Shown here: one piece after another, positions 22,432 through 33,237 of the stretch
How positions within the stretch are numbered: position 1 is the stretch's first letter
Layout: every line of letters starts with the position of its first letter
Source: Maratus speciosus
Taxonomy: Eukaryota; Arthropoda; Arachnida; Araneae; Salticidae
Direction: 5' to 3'
Length of the DNA: 64,000 nucleotides
Assembly: GCA_963932465.1 (NCBI GenBank)
Contig: OZ010796.1
Location: 78,253,292-78,317,291, forward strand
Program-made: the position numbers and the translations under genes
Notes under the pieces: generated by a model
Told to the model about the DNA's origin: nothing
Databases searched by the model: none
The model's input: only the letters and a program-made list of their open reading frames with translations

Positions 22432-23244
22432 CAGTGAACTACGTTTAACATGAAACTGAAGGGACCGAAAAAAAATTTCTTGTTAAAAGAATTTCGCGTT
22501 AAAAGATTTGTAAAAAAAAAGAACAAAACTCACAAATATTTTTGACATCATCAAATTTTATGTCGATTAAACTACTAGTAAGTTGCATCGATTAGGATAA
22601 AAAACAAGTAAAGAAATATTTTTTTTTGTTGTTTTTTTTTGGGGGGGGGGGGGAATCATATATATCGTTTTTTTAATTGTCTTTTTCAGCATTCTGAGAT
22701 CTAGCTTGTTTGAACCAAATAAGCAAAGCTGCCTCTAAATCTTCCTGCTTAGCAGTTCTCATGCGTTTTCTCTCTGGCTTAAACATACTGCCCTCAAACA
22801 TTAACGTAATGGGATCCCTGTTTTTTATTATCATTGATAAAGTAGAATTGGCAATGCCGAACGAACTCTTTGCAGATTTCTGCTTTCGTCCTTCTTTTTC
22901 ATCAGCTGCATAAGCAGCTTCATCTTCATTTTAAGTGAAATGGCAGTTTGTTTTTGCACCAATTTCTCAGCCATTGTGCTCATAAAGCATGATCTAACTT
23001 TAAAAAAAAAACATGAAATTCACTGATTTACACCCAAAATTCAGTGGTTTTAACACAAAATTCACCAATTTCAACTCAAACTAACTAGATCAAAAGCGAA
23101 TTTTTTTTGTGTTAAACGATTTTTGTTTCATGTTAAGAAACAAAAATTGTATTAAATTGCATACTATACTGTCCGGACCATTATATAATTTCATGTTGAC
23201 TGATTTTTCATGTTAAGCATTTTCGTGTTAAACGTATTTCACTG
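22432..23244 (-). mobile_element. Tigger-like element copy 2, 0.8 kb
   Basis: It starts CAGTGAACTACGTTTAACAT and ends GTTAAACGTATTTCACTG, good inverted repeats. TA precedes the left end; CA follows the right end, an apparent one-base decay of TA. Subterminal repeats of the end sequence occur inside. It retains a fragment of the transposase N-terminus on the minus strand (22688-22974). Confidence 0.75.
22688..22974 (-). pseudogene. Tigger/pogo transposase N-terminal (CENP-B-like HTH) fragment
   Basis: The minus strand starts at an ATG (M-A-E-K-L) and, after at least one frameshift, reads FGIANSTLSMIIKNRDPI. That is the helix-turn-helix word pattern of the CENP-B/pogo DNA-binding domain. It continues with RKRMRTAKQEDLEAALLIWF, the following helix of Tigger transposases. 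The DDE catalytic domain is absent, so this cannot be an active transposase. A second decayed copy of the distal part lies at about 22110-22200. Intact Tigger transposases are several hundred residues; fewer than 100 remain here. Confidence 0.65.
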
Positions 23245-24437
23245 CATATTGTTTATTATCAACGAGGCAGTTGTGCAAATAATTTTTTAAATAATAAAGT
23301 ATGATAAAAAGATCTACTTAATTTTAATTGGGATCTTTCTTTCTAGAATCGATTGTATTTTAAAGTAAAAAACTGAATGTTTAGAAATTTTTCCTCTATA
23401 TCTTATAAAATCTCTAAATCTTTTTGTGAAATTTTATAACTGCTTTAATTCATGATTTTGTTATTGCTTAAAATGGGTTAATGAACAGTTTCTTTGCTGT
23501 TTATTTCTGCCAATGAGAAAACTTTTAAATTTGGGATAGTATGTTAGTAGGTTAAATGAAAAGCAAAACAGTATGAAAAATTTCTGTAAAAATAAAAATA
23601 AAAGTACAGATGATAAATTATGGTAAAAAAAGTTTCAACCGTCCAATAACATAACTGAGCGTGTAGCTGAAATAAAAAGTTTTTTAAACTTGCGATTTGA
23701 CTATTTCAATTTTTCTTTTTCTCACCAAATGAAATGTTTTCTTGTGATTTGGTGCAATGGTGATCGATAATGTAAACTCTGGGTCTATAGCTACATGCTG
23801 TAAAATAATTCTGTAAATGTCCTGCAAAGTTTTTAGTTTCTGAAATTTCTTTTAATAATAACAGTAATTTACAATAATAGTTCTCAAACCTGTCAGTATT
23901 TTTTTTTTTTTCCCTCCTGTAATGTAAGTTACATAGTTTAGTAGTTTAGTGAGATTTTTCAGGTGCACTTAGAAATATTCTTCTAATATTGTAATGAATA
24001 AAAAAAATCATAACAGTTATCAGCTCTGATATGGACATATACATTTAGGAAAATATTGCCATTTGAAATATCAGCAAATTTGGTGGTGGGGGGTGGGGGG
24101 GAGTTTTCAAAAATGAGATTAATTTTTTGCCATCTTGACCAGTTTGGCAAAATTCTCATTGCAAGTAATATGTAAAGTAACATTTCAACAATTCATCATC
24201 GAAGTTTGATGTGGGACACCTTTTTTTTAAAGTGTTAATTAATAATAGAAAATAAGGGATTTTTTAATAACTGAAATGTTTCCCTTAAAAAAATCTTAAT
24301 ATAAGTAGAAGTCTAATCCTTTTATTATTATTATTTATGTTGTCCATTAGAAATACATAGTAATTAAATATTTAACTCTTAAGCCCTTATATAATGAAAA
24401 TGTTTTTTTAATTATTGACCTTTTTCTTTAAATCTAG
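23245..24437. other. AT-rich intronic DNA before microexon
   Basis: No gene or bounded repeat is seen. A G-rich stretch near 24085-24102 and poly-T tracts are the only notable composition features. The 66-codon minus frame at 23983-24183 has no motif. Confidence 0.5.
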
Positions 24438-24459
24438 AATCTGAAAAAGATGCCTGGAG
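24438..24459 (+). CDS. U1-type zinc-finger protein, microexon (22 nt)
   Basis: A 22-nt exon between the acceptor TTTCTTTAAATCTAG and the donor GTAAGT. Read in the phase left by exon 2 it encodes N-L-K-K-M-P-G plus one base, and that base completes a GAC codon with the start of the exon at 41695. Such a short exon is easily missed, but the phase fit on both sides, the consensus splice sites and the basic continuation of the zinc-finger C-terminal helix support it. It may be an alternatively used cassette; skipping it would shift the frame. Confidence 0.65.
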
Positions 24460-24808
24460 GTAAGTAAATTTTTAAAACTGTATATTTTAAAGTTTTTACC
24501 AATCTGTGTTTGCTTATTTATTAGATTTAGTTTTTCATTTGTTATTGCATGAATGATTGTATTTCAAAATTCCTTATTTCTTTATCATTTAAAATTGGAC
24601 TGTTTTAAAAAACTGTTGTGTGTTAAAAAAAAAAAAAAAAAGAAAAGAAAAAGTTTTCAATATACTGTTTTAATTGTGCTTGCCTTTAATTCTGGAATAT
24701 TTCTCTTTTATGATATGGATTGTGACACAAGTTAAATATCCTGGTTATTATTTCTAAATACAGCTATAAAGTCTTTCAGTAACAGAAAAATAAAAATATG
24801 CTTTTTAA

Positions 24809-25203
24809 CACTTTGCCGTCCGCACGATTCGTAAATATTTATTCGCTTGGCTCCGGCAGCGATAATTCGGATCAGTTGACTTGTCGCCAGCTGTTCTTGA
24901 CATTATCGGTCCAGAACAGGCGATCATCAATTGACCATTCTAGGCGTGGTCAAACGCTGGGCCAAAACTAGTCCAGCAACTCAGGATCAGAAAGGTCTTC
25001 GAGTTTTTCTTCGGTCGTTACAATGCTATGCACACGACACCACTGTGGTGTTGCCGGCCGTTGGCAGCTAATTTGCACACGACACCACTGTGGTGTCACC
25101 GGTCATTGACCGCTAGTTTGTGCACGTCGCCACTGTGGTGTCACTGGCCATTGACCGCTAGTTTGCGCACGTCACCACTGTGGTGTCGCCGGATGGCATT
25201 GTG
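24809..25203. mobile_element. piggyBac-like MITE with GC-rich palindromic repeats
   Basis: The left end is CACTTTGCCGTCCGC. The right end is CGGATGGCATTGTG (reverse complement CACAATGCCATCCG). TTAA flanks both sides (24805-24808 and 25204-25207), as for piggyBac. The interior is strikingly GC-rich compared with its surroundings and ends in a 45-bp tandem repeat. No ORF is seen. Confidence 0.75.
25030..25203. repeat. 45-bp tandem repeat, 3.9 units
   Basis: Units start at 25030, 25075, 25120 and 25165, exactly 45 bp apart. Each contains ACACCACTGTGGTGT, an almost perfect palindrome, and most contain GACCGCTAGTTT. The last unit merges into the right terminal repeat of the MITE, so the array may be an amplified subterminal transposase-binding region (inference). 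Confidence 0.85.
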
Positions 25204-25207
25204 TTAA

Positions 25208-27832
25208 TATTGAATTTTAATTATTTACATTTTATCTATGTCTGCTCTGAATATTAAATATGCAACAATGTTTTTAACAGTTTACTAAATGCCAAGTTTT
25301 ATCTGTTTTTTTCATGTCTGCTTATTGAGAATTTAAAAGATTGCTGTCAACAATAAATGATTTTCCATTGAATCACAAACTTTACACTGTGTTTTTCTAT
25401 TGTGTAAACTAATGGACTATGCTGTTAGATTATGATAAGCATGAGAAATGTTTTGCACGGGATAACAGATATTTTACATATTACATTGTCTATCATTCAT
25501 ATTACTGTAAGTACTTCAGAGTTTGAAGTACTGTGTGTGATTACATGAACTGCACATAAAATAGAAAAATCCTGCATAAGGAAAAATATTGTGCATGTTT
25601 TTCAAACTTTAAATTCTTCCCTAAGCATATGGTTCTTTCCTATTTATTTGTTGTAGAATTCTGAAAAATCAATTTGCCAGTTGGTCATGAAAGAGAAATC
25701 ACAAATTTGGATAGTTCTTCGAAAAAGAAAATAATAGTAATAATGTGAATTTTGACAATGGATTGTGGAAATAAATCACAAATTTTGAAATCAGTCACAG
25801 AAAAACATTGTCCATTTCATCAGTCGGTTGCAGGGGAATTTTTTTTTTTCATAAATCGCCTATTCGCAAGAATTTAATTTAACCTTCTGAGCGTCTGAGG
25901 GCGTTTTTATAAAAATGCTTATAAAAGTAATGTTAATTTAAATTTTCCTTCCCTGTTTGTTTCTAAAATACCCTGTATGCCTCTTTATTTGACAATACAA
26001 TTCTGTTAAAAATATTTTTGTCTACAACCGATTTAAGTTGTTTTGGGGAAACGGAAGAATACAAACAAACTGCTCAAAGGTTTTTTTTAAAAGTAAATTG
26101 GTTTATCAGATAAATATGACAGGATTCTTTTTCTTCTAAAACATTTCTTTTAACTAAAATAAAACTAAGGTCTTCAAATTAGTGCAATTTTCATTTCAAC
26201 AGCTCCAAAATTAGAAATCAACTCTTAAAAGAACAATATACTTTTAACAAATAACATTTTGTATCAAAAATTATGCAACCTACAAAATAAGATTTTCTCA
26301 GTTTCTGTTTAACATACTTTGTCAATATGCGTTCTTTCTTTAATTTTAGTGTTTAATAAAATTTAATATTATAAACTTTTTTCTAAATGTACAATGAGTA
26401 ATATTGGATTTCATTTTTCCTAAAGAAGTTGAAAGGTCTCATCCAATGTAAATGCAACACTTTAGGCTGCCACACAGTTTATGTTGAACATAACATTAAA
26501 TTTATTTTATTAACATTATAAAGGAAAACTGTATCAGGTTTCTTGCTTTGTGATAACTCTTTGCTTCAGATTAGTTGAGTTTTCTACAGTGGCAGAATTT
26601 TGAATTCAACCAAGGAGAAAGATTTAAAAGCTCTTTGCATTTAGGTGGATGATTATTGCCCTCTATTCACAAGAGAATTGCATTTTTTTTTAAGTATATA
26701 TATTCTTTTTTCAATTAATTAATTTTTAAGGATGGTGATTAAAATGTTTCACATGGGTGCTAAAAATAATATAGTTTATCAGCTAAAAGGAATTTATTTT
26801 AACATTTATTTTAGTTTAAAAAAAACTTAAATATATTTTTTTTAAGTTAAACAAAGTAACTACATCTATCTTTCACCCAGGGTGTAAAGAAATCACGATT
26901 TGTTTTTTAATAAAATAAAATCAGCTTCTTTTTATTTAAACTGGATTTTTTTTTTCTTTTTAATCACGATTTTTTTTTAATTTTAATTTTGTGTATATAA
27001 ACAACTATGTATACCTTAGATTTAAAGTTACATTCTATACTATTGTTACTAATGGCATACATTGGAAATAAACATTGCTAACCAGTGTCAATAAAATAAT
27101 TTTTAATAATTTAAAAGCAAAAATTGAAATGAAAGATAAATAAAAATTAACAAAGTGATTTCATACTAAAAATCAAAAAAGAAAATAATTATTTTTATCT
27201 CTAATATATGATACTTATCTACAATATCAAAATATTTAAACGTTCATTTAATTAGTTTTATTTAAAGATTTAAACGTATAAAGACTAATTTAGCTTTACT
27301 TGTCTACCTTTTCTATACCAAATTGGTTTCGCAATTTACTTTGTACAAATCCAAAAGTGGAAAACATCCTCTATATCCCTGCAGTTACCCTTTTCAGTAC
27401 ATAACAACTGTATTATATCAAGCTCTATCTCATCTATACAGTTCTTTAGAAGTGCTATTGATCTTTACCACTCTAAGGTATTTAAAGATTCTAGAGATTT
27501 TTTTTTTTTTTATCAAAGTTCCATTAAATGCAGGAATGTGTGCTGTTATTGTTTTTGCTATGTGGAAGTTCCATATGCTTACCATGGCTGGAGTCATATT
27601 AAATTGTTCAAACTATTAAGTTTTAAATAAACTTGTAAACTAGAAATAGGATTTATATTGAATCAATAATAGTTTACAAGGTAGTGTTAGTGTACTATCA
27701 CAGTGGCAAGATAAGAACAATACATAGTAATATACACAATAAAAGATTTTCCAAAATAAAAGCAAATTATTTATATAGGAAGTAGAAATGTTAAATTATG
27801 TAAGTGAGATTTGAGATATATACACTGCTGGC
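25208..27832. other. AT-rich intronic DNA
   Basis: It contains one copy of a 200-bp dispersed repeat (26203-26402). It also holds CAGGGTGTAAAGAAATCACG near 26880, which resembles a hAT-MITE end without a confirmed partner. The 98-codon frame 27323-27619 has no recognised domain and no splice context matching the host gene. Confidence 0.45.
26203..26402 (+). repeat. 200-bp dispersed repeat, copy 1
   Basis: AGCTCCAAAATTAGAAATCA and the following 200 bp match 40071-40272 in the same orientation with moderate divergence. The two copies bracket the whole intron-3 transposon nest. No ORF is present. Confidence 0.65.
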
Positions 27833-27958
27833 CACACAAAATGCAACACCAAGAAGGAACAGAGATATCACAGTGAAATTTATTAGGCAGATAACATGCT
27901 GTACAAAGATCAAACAATTAAAATTACAGCCTCTTGTGACGCGTGGATGATGACAAAA

Positions 27959-28996
27959 TCAGTAGTTAGAGTAGCTGCCATTGTTGGCTATGACCATGGT
28001 CACATGCCTCGGCATAGAATCAAAGAGGCTTTGGATGTCTCCTTGGGGCATAGCAGTCCATGCGGCTTCCACATATTGCCAAAGTTGATCTGGTGTAGCA
28101 GCGGGTGGTGTATCTCGGGCCAGTCGTTGTGCAAGCATGGACCACACATTTTCGATTGGCGATAGATCGGGAGAACAAGCAGGCCAAGGAAACAATTCAA
28201 TCTGATGGGTAAAGAACTCTTAAACATTGCGTGCCACATGTGGTCGCACATTATCCTGTTGGAATATGGCTGATGGCAAGCGCTGAATGTATGGGTGGAC
28301 CACGGTCTCCAACATCTCAGAGATATAGCGCTGGCTGTTCAGTGTACCGGCAATGCATACTAGAGGGGTGCGGCAGTGAAATCCGATACCACCCCAAACC
28401 ATGATACCGGGTGCAGGGCCAGTGTGGTGATGCATATCACAACAGTTCAGCAGCCTCTCACCACAGTGCCTCCAAACTCGAATCCGACCATTGTGATGTT
28501 GCAGGCAGAAGCAGGATTCGTCAGTAAACACAATGTCGTTCCATTCCGTTGTCCATGTCTGCCATTCCTCGCACCATTCGCGGGGCAATCGCATGTGGTT
28601 TCCAGTTAGGGATAAACGAAGCAATGGATGCCTTGCGGACATTCCACTCTGCTGCAAATGGTGTCGAATGGTACGACTGGACACCAAATGATGCATAGCA
28701 GATTGAATCTGTTGTGCTATGGTTTGTGATGTGGCTGCGTGATCCATCACTGCCATGCGCACATTCTGCCTGCCATCACAGGAAGTGGTGCAACGAGATG
28801 GGTGCGATTGGCCCCATCGGTCCGTCGTTCCTTCTGGCATCCAGCAATTACAGATCCGCATCACAGTTGCTTGGTTTCATCCAACAATTTGACCGATTTC
28901 TCTGAAGGATAATCCGCAATCCCTGTAGGCTACTATTCTTCCTCTGTCGAATTCCGAAACTTGGTCAAAAGATGCTCGATGTCTTCCACGAGGAAT
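27959..28996 (-). pseudogene. Tc1-type transposase, nearly full length, inactivated
   Basis: A single frame of about 346 codons runs the length of the gene, matching the usual 340-350 residues. The N-terminal helix-turn-helix region includes RIVAYRDCGLSFREIGQ. The catalytic triad is visible as VFTDESCF, IFQQDNVRPH and PDLSPIENVW, with 33 residues between the last D and E by my count (the class typically has 34). Three lesions exist: the start codon position is ATT (28994-28996), there is an in-frame TGA at 28877-28879, and a TAA at 28220-28222. There is no frameshift. The enzyme would cut and paste at TA sites. Decay is light, so the copy is fairly young, yet it hosts several later insertions. 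Confidence 0.88.
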
Positions 28997-29984
28997 AGGT
29001 AAACAGCTTACGCAAAAAAAATGCATGAAAAAACAATTACTGAACTTCAAATCGCCAATCTGTTCTGCCCTTATATAGCGCTTGCGAGTGGCACTACGGT
29101 CGCCCGTGATGTGCGTCTGTGCTGCAATGTTAATGCATACCTGCCAACTGCTACGAAAAAATCATAGTTGCTACGATTTGGACCTATAAGCTACGATGCT
29201 ACGAAAATCGGTCTTAAACTACGATTTTTTGCAAAAACACAAAAGCATTTTTTGTTTCTAGTTGCGATTTTTATCCCGCGCAGCATATTTTTCAGGAGGG
29301 ATTCTGTTCCGAAATTTCCAAGTATTCATTTCCGAAAGCTTTAAAAAATTGGCCATTAGCCTGAAAATTCAGACATTAAAAATTGCTCATGAGGAAAAAA
29401 ATTCTGGGCTGCAAAAAAAAAACTTCTTAACATAAAACACTCTAATTGTGTTTTTGTAAATATTTATACAGGAATTCCCTTCCTTAGAAACAAGGTTGCC
29501 ATTTTAAGAATTCTGGAGGGGGTTCCTTGAGGGGCAAGGTTTGAAATAGTGTGCAAAATCGCACAATTTGCAATAAACTATCGCGAATTTCGACAAATGA
29601 CCGTGTGAAAAAAATCAATTTTGTCAATTGCCCACAGAAGAAAATTAATTTCCTTAAAGGATCGTGGTAAAAACCTGAATTTTTTCAAAATCTCGCAGAA
29701 AGAAAACATGAATTTCATCAAAAGATTAGTAAGATAATGCAAATTTCATCAAAAGATTAGTAAGAAAATGCGAATTTCACCGAAAGATTGCAGAAAGAAA
29801 ACACTAATTTAGTCAAAGGATCGTGGTAAAAAACCGCAAAATTCGTCAGTGTAAATAATGCGAATTTCGTCAAAAGTTCATGGTAAAAAGTGTGGATTTC
29901 AACAAAGAAACGTGATAGGAAAATGTGAATTATGATTGTGAAAAAAAAAATTGGGTACTTTTCGGTTAGCCGGGTGCCAGTGTT

Positions 29985-30113
29985 ATACATACATATTTAT
30001 TTACATACATACATGTAAATATACATATATATACATATACACATATTGTATATATACACACACATATATATATATATGTATATATACATACATGTATATG
30101 TACATATCTATCA
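29985..30113 (+). repeat. TATACA/TATG microsatellite
   Basis: Simple AT-rich repeats form the centre of the small MITE and the insertion target of the Helitron. Confidence 0.8.
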
Positions 30114-30230
30114 TCTACTTATAATAAAAGCTGACTGGCGGAACAATGCCGGTGCGAACCACTCTGGTCTGCAAAACGACCGTAGCTAAACGCCATGTTA
30201 GGCTTAATGAAAAACATATCTTAACATATG

Positions 30231-31783
30231 CAGACCTGCTAACTGCTACGAAAAAATCGTAGTTGCTACGATTTGGACCTATAAACTACGATGCTACGAA
30301 AATTGGTCTTAAACTACGAATTTTTGCAAAAAACATAAAGGCATTTTTTGTTTCTTGTTGAGAATTTTATCGCGTGCAGTATATTTTTCAGGAGTGATTC
30401 TGTTCCAAAATTTCAAAGTATTCATTTCCAAAAGTTTTAAAAAATTGGTTATTAGTCCGAAAATTCGGACATTAAGAAATGCTTATGGGAAAAAAAAATC
30501 TGGGCTGCAAAACAAACTTCTTAACATAAAACCCTCTTTGCGTATATTAACCACGAGTGAATCGTGTTTCTGTAAATATTTATGCAGGGAATCACCTTCC
30601 TTAGAAACAAGCATGCCATTTTAAGAATTACTGGAGGGGGTGGGGGAGGTGGTTGTTTGAGGCACAAGGTTTGAAATAGTGTGCAAAATCGCATGATTTG
30701 CACACGGAAAAAGAAAGTCCTATGCATTATGAAAAATGCTGTGAAGTATTTTTCCCTGCAAATTCTTCCACAGACCTATGATTCTTTTGCGAGTATATTT
30801 TGAAATTTTTTGGAAATCCGCGATTTTTTTTTCTTTTACGGAATTTCCCCAAATTAATCGAAAAAAATTGAGAATTTCATCAAATGATCGTGTAAAAATA
30901 TCGGGTATTTCATCAAAGATCTCAGTAACAAATAGTGGTTATCTTCAATTGGTCGCAGAATAAAATTGCTAATTTCGTTAAGAGTTCAGAAAAAATAGCA
31001 AATTTTGTCAAAAAATTGTGCAAAAAATCATGAATTTCGATAAACGGTCGAGGGAAAAATATTGCAAATTTCGTCAAAAGGTTGTGGAAATGAGTAGTGA
31101 ATTTTGTTAATTGGTTGTGAAAAAATATCGAAAATTTTGCTGATTGGTTGCGATAAACTATCGCAAATTTCAACAATTGACCGTGTAAAAAAAAATCAAT
31201 TTCGTCAATTGGTCGCAGAAGAAAATAAATTTCGTCAAAAAATCGTGGTAAAAACGTGAATTTTGTCAAAATATCGCTGAAAGAAAATGCGAATTTCATC
31301 GAAATATCAGTAAGAAAATGCAAATTTCATCGAAAGATCAATAAGAAAACGCTAATTTTGTCAAAGGATCGTGATCAAAAATGCAAATTTCGTTAAAAGT
31401 TTGTGGTAAAAAGTGCTGATTTCAACAAAGAATCGTAATAGAAAAATGTGAATTACGATTGTGGTGGAAAAATTGTGAAATATCCTGAAATGAGCGCGGG
31501 GAAAAAATCGCAAATTTCGTCAAAATTTACTGCACTGTGCCTAAAAAATTGGAACCAAGTTCCTTTTACAAATGTAGAAAAACGCTTCGAAATGAGAAGA
31601 AACTCTAAAAATTGTATAAAAATTTTCAGAGGAAAGAATTTACTATATTGAGTTAAAAAAACTGAAACCTTATTCCTTTTACGAATGTCAAAAGATGGCT
31701 GCGAAACACGGAAAACCAACCAACCAACCTCCAGATTAATTTTGTGTGCTACGATTTCTCATTCTCAAAGGTTGGCAGGTCTG
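30231..31783. mobile_element. TIR element with internal minisatellite (copy of the B family)
   Basis: It starts CAGACCTGCTAACTGCTACG and ends AAGGTTGGCAGGTCTG. The flanking direct repeat is CATATG (30225-30230 and 31784-31789), 6 bp. Its 1553 bp include the ACGATTTGGACC left region, minisatellite units at about 30840-31500 and a right region ending GCTACGATTTCTCATTCTC. This uninterrupted copy shows the pre-insertion structure of the outer copy B. The flanking ORFs on both strands are repeat artefacts. Confidence 0.8.
30840..31510. repeat. 30-31 bp minisatellite block
   Basis: Degenerate units with AATTTCGTCAA and ATCG words at about 30-bp spacing, more diverged than in copy A. The minus frame 30922-31323 translates to Phe-rich repeats (KFAIFF-like) and is not a gene. 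Confidence 0.75.
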
Positions 31784-32416
31784 CATATGACAGCTAAATG
31801 ATAATTTTTTCTACTTGAAATCATGTCTGTTCAGCATATTTTCACTAAAACATGTATATCATATCCATTTATAATGTATTAAGTTCCAAAGTGAAAATAA
31901 GCTATTATAAACATCAGATTACTAGATATCAACAAAAGAACACTGTTGCCATTCACAATTTCCGAATATTGAAACAAATGAATGACTCTTTGAGCGCTTC
32001 ATTAAAAAAAATACAGGTTAACTATCTGATTTTGTTCTTAAAATATTTTTAGAAGCTTATTAAAGTCTTTAAATATTTTAATTTTGTTTTAAACCTTCAA
32101 AAAGTATTTTTGCAGCCATCTATCGTCAATTAATATAAACAATCGAAGTTTGTTAAAAATACAAGTTAATATTTGCATATAATTAGCATATTAAAATTAA
32201 TGTGAAATTTTCAGAAATTACATTTCACTTTGCTAATCATTATTATTATTGTTGCAAAAAAAAAAAAAATGTGGTGAGTCATTCACATTGAAGAATCATT
32301 CATCAGTATTATCTAAATGCTGCTTTGATGTTTTGAACAACACGCGGTGGATTTGAATTTATTCAATCAAATCAGTTTTTATTTTTGTTTTCTATAGTTT
32401 AAGGATCTTTTTAGCG

Positions 32417-33237
32417 ATGCCTGATGAAAATGATGAAACACCGATTGAATGTAGATGGCGAATAGCTAGAGAAAGAAAGTCGAGGTGGCTTTCTCGACAA
32501 TCACAAACAACATTAGACCATATGAGGGAAGAAAATCGCCAACGTCATCAAAGTCAACGAGTTGAGATCAGAGCCAGTCAAGAAATCGAATTGAACTGTA
32601 TAAGGGAAGAAAATCGCCAACGGCTTCAAAGTCAACTAGCTGAGATCAGAGCCAGTCTACAAATCGAAAATGAAGCAATTCAAATAGACCACGGACCAGA
32701 CCAGAGAGCACTGACTGTTTCTGAAACTGAAGGTGATATTGAAAGTCACAGTTGTGGTTCTTTAGACTCTATCTGCCAATACTGTCAGGCACTTCATTTT
32801 CCACCTGAAAGATTAAGTCGTGGAAATTTTAAGAGCTGTTGTTATAAAGGAAAAGTTAAACTTTTCCACTTTTTTTTAAAGATATTATGAGCAACCCAAA
32901 TTCACCAGACTACAGAAATTTTCATAAAAATATACGCTGTTACAATAGCGCTATTTCTTTTGCTTCAATGGGTGCAAAATTAGCTGCAAATGTTCCAGGT
33001 CATGGACCTTACTGTTTTCGGGTGCAAGGACAAATCTATCATGTCACTTCACACTTACACCCTCAAGAAGGTGAACAAAGGAAATTTGCTCAATTATATG
33101 TGCTTAATACAAGTCAGGCTGTTCAAGAACGCTTAAACATTCCTCAAAATGAAAAGTGTTTACGTCATATTTTGAGGCAGTTAGATCTCATGATGCAGGA
33201 AATAATCCCATTTGCTCAAGCTTACAAAATGTTATAA
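32417..33237 (+). pseudogene. Helitron Rep/helicase protein, N-terminal zinc-binding part
   Basis: The frame from ATG 32417 contains two tandem EENRQRxQSQ repeats, probably coiled-coil. It then has CQYCQALHFPPERL and a CC-Y-K-G-K-V pattern, the Cys-rich segment typical of the N-terminus of Helitron and Helitron-like proteins. Around 32860-32886 the frame shifts at a T/A-rich tract, and the next frame (from 32887) continues with SNPNSPDYRNF and GQIYHVTSHLHP, as in intact relatives. A TAA at 33235 and further in-frame stops at 33250, 33385 and 33538 follow. The segment is on the same strand as, and directly upstream of, the Rep domain. Confidence 0.75.

Noticed and set aside
27896..28609. Plus-strand open frames across the Tc1 element
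   Set aside because: They are antisense shadows of the minus-strand transposase.
30922..31323. 133-codon minus-strand frame rich in Phe, resembling a membrane protein
   Set aside because: It is a translation of minisatellite units inside a TIR element. The hydrophobicity comes from T-rich units.
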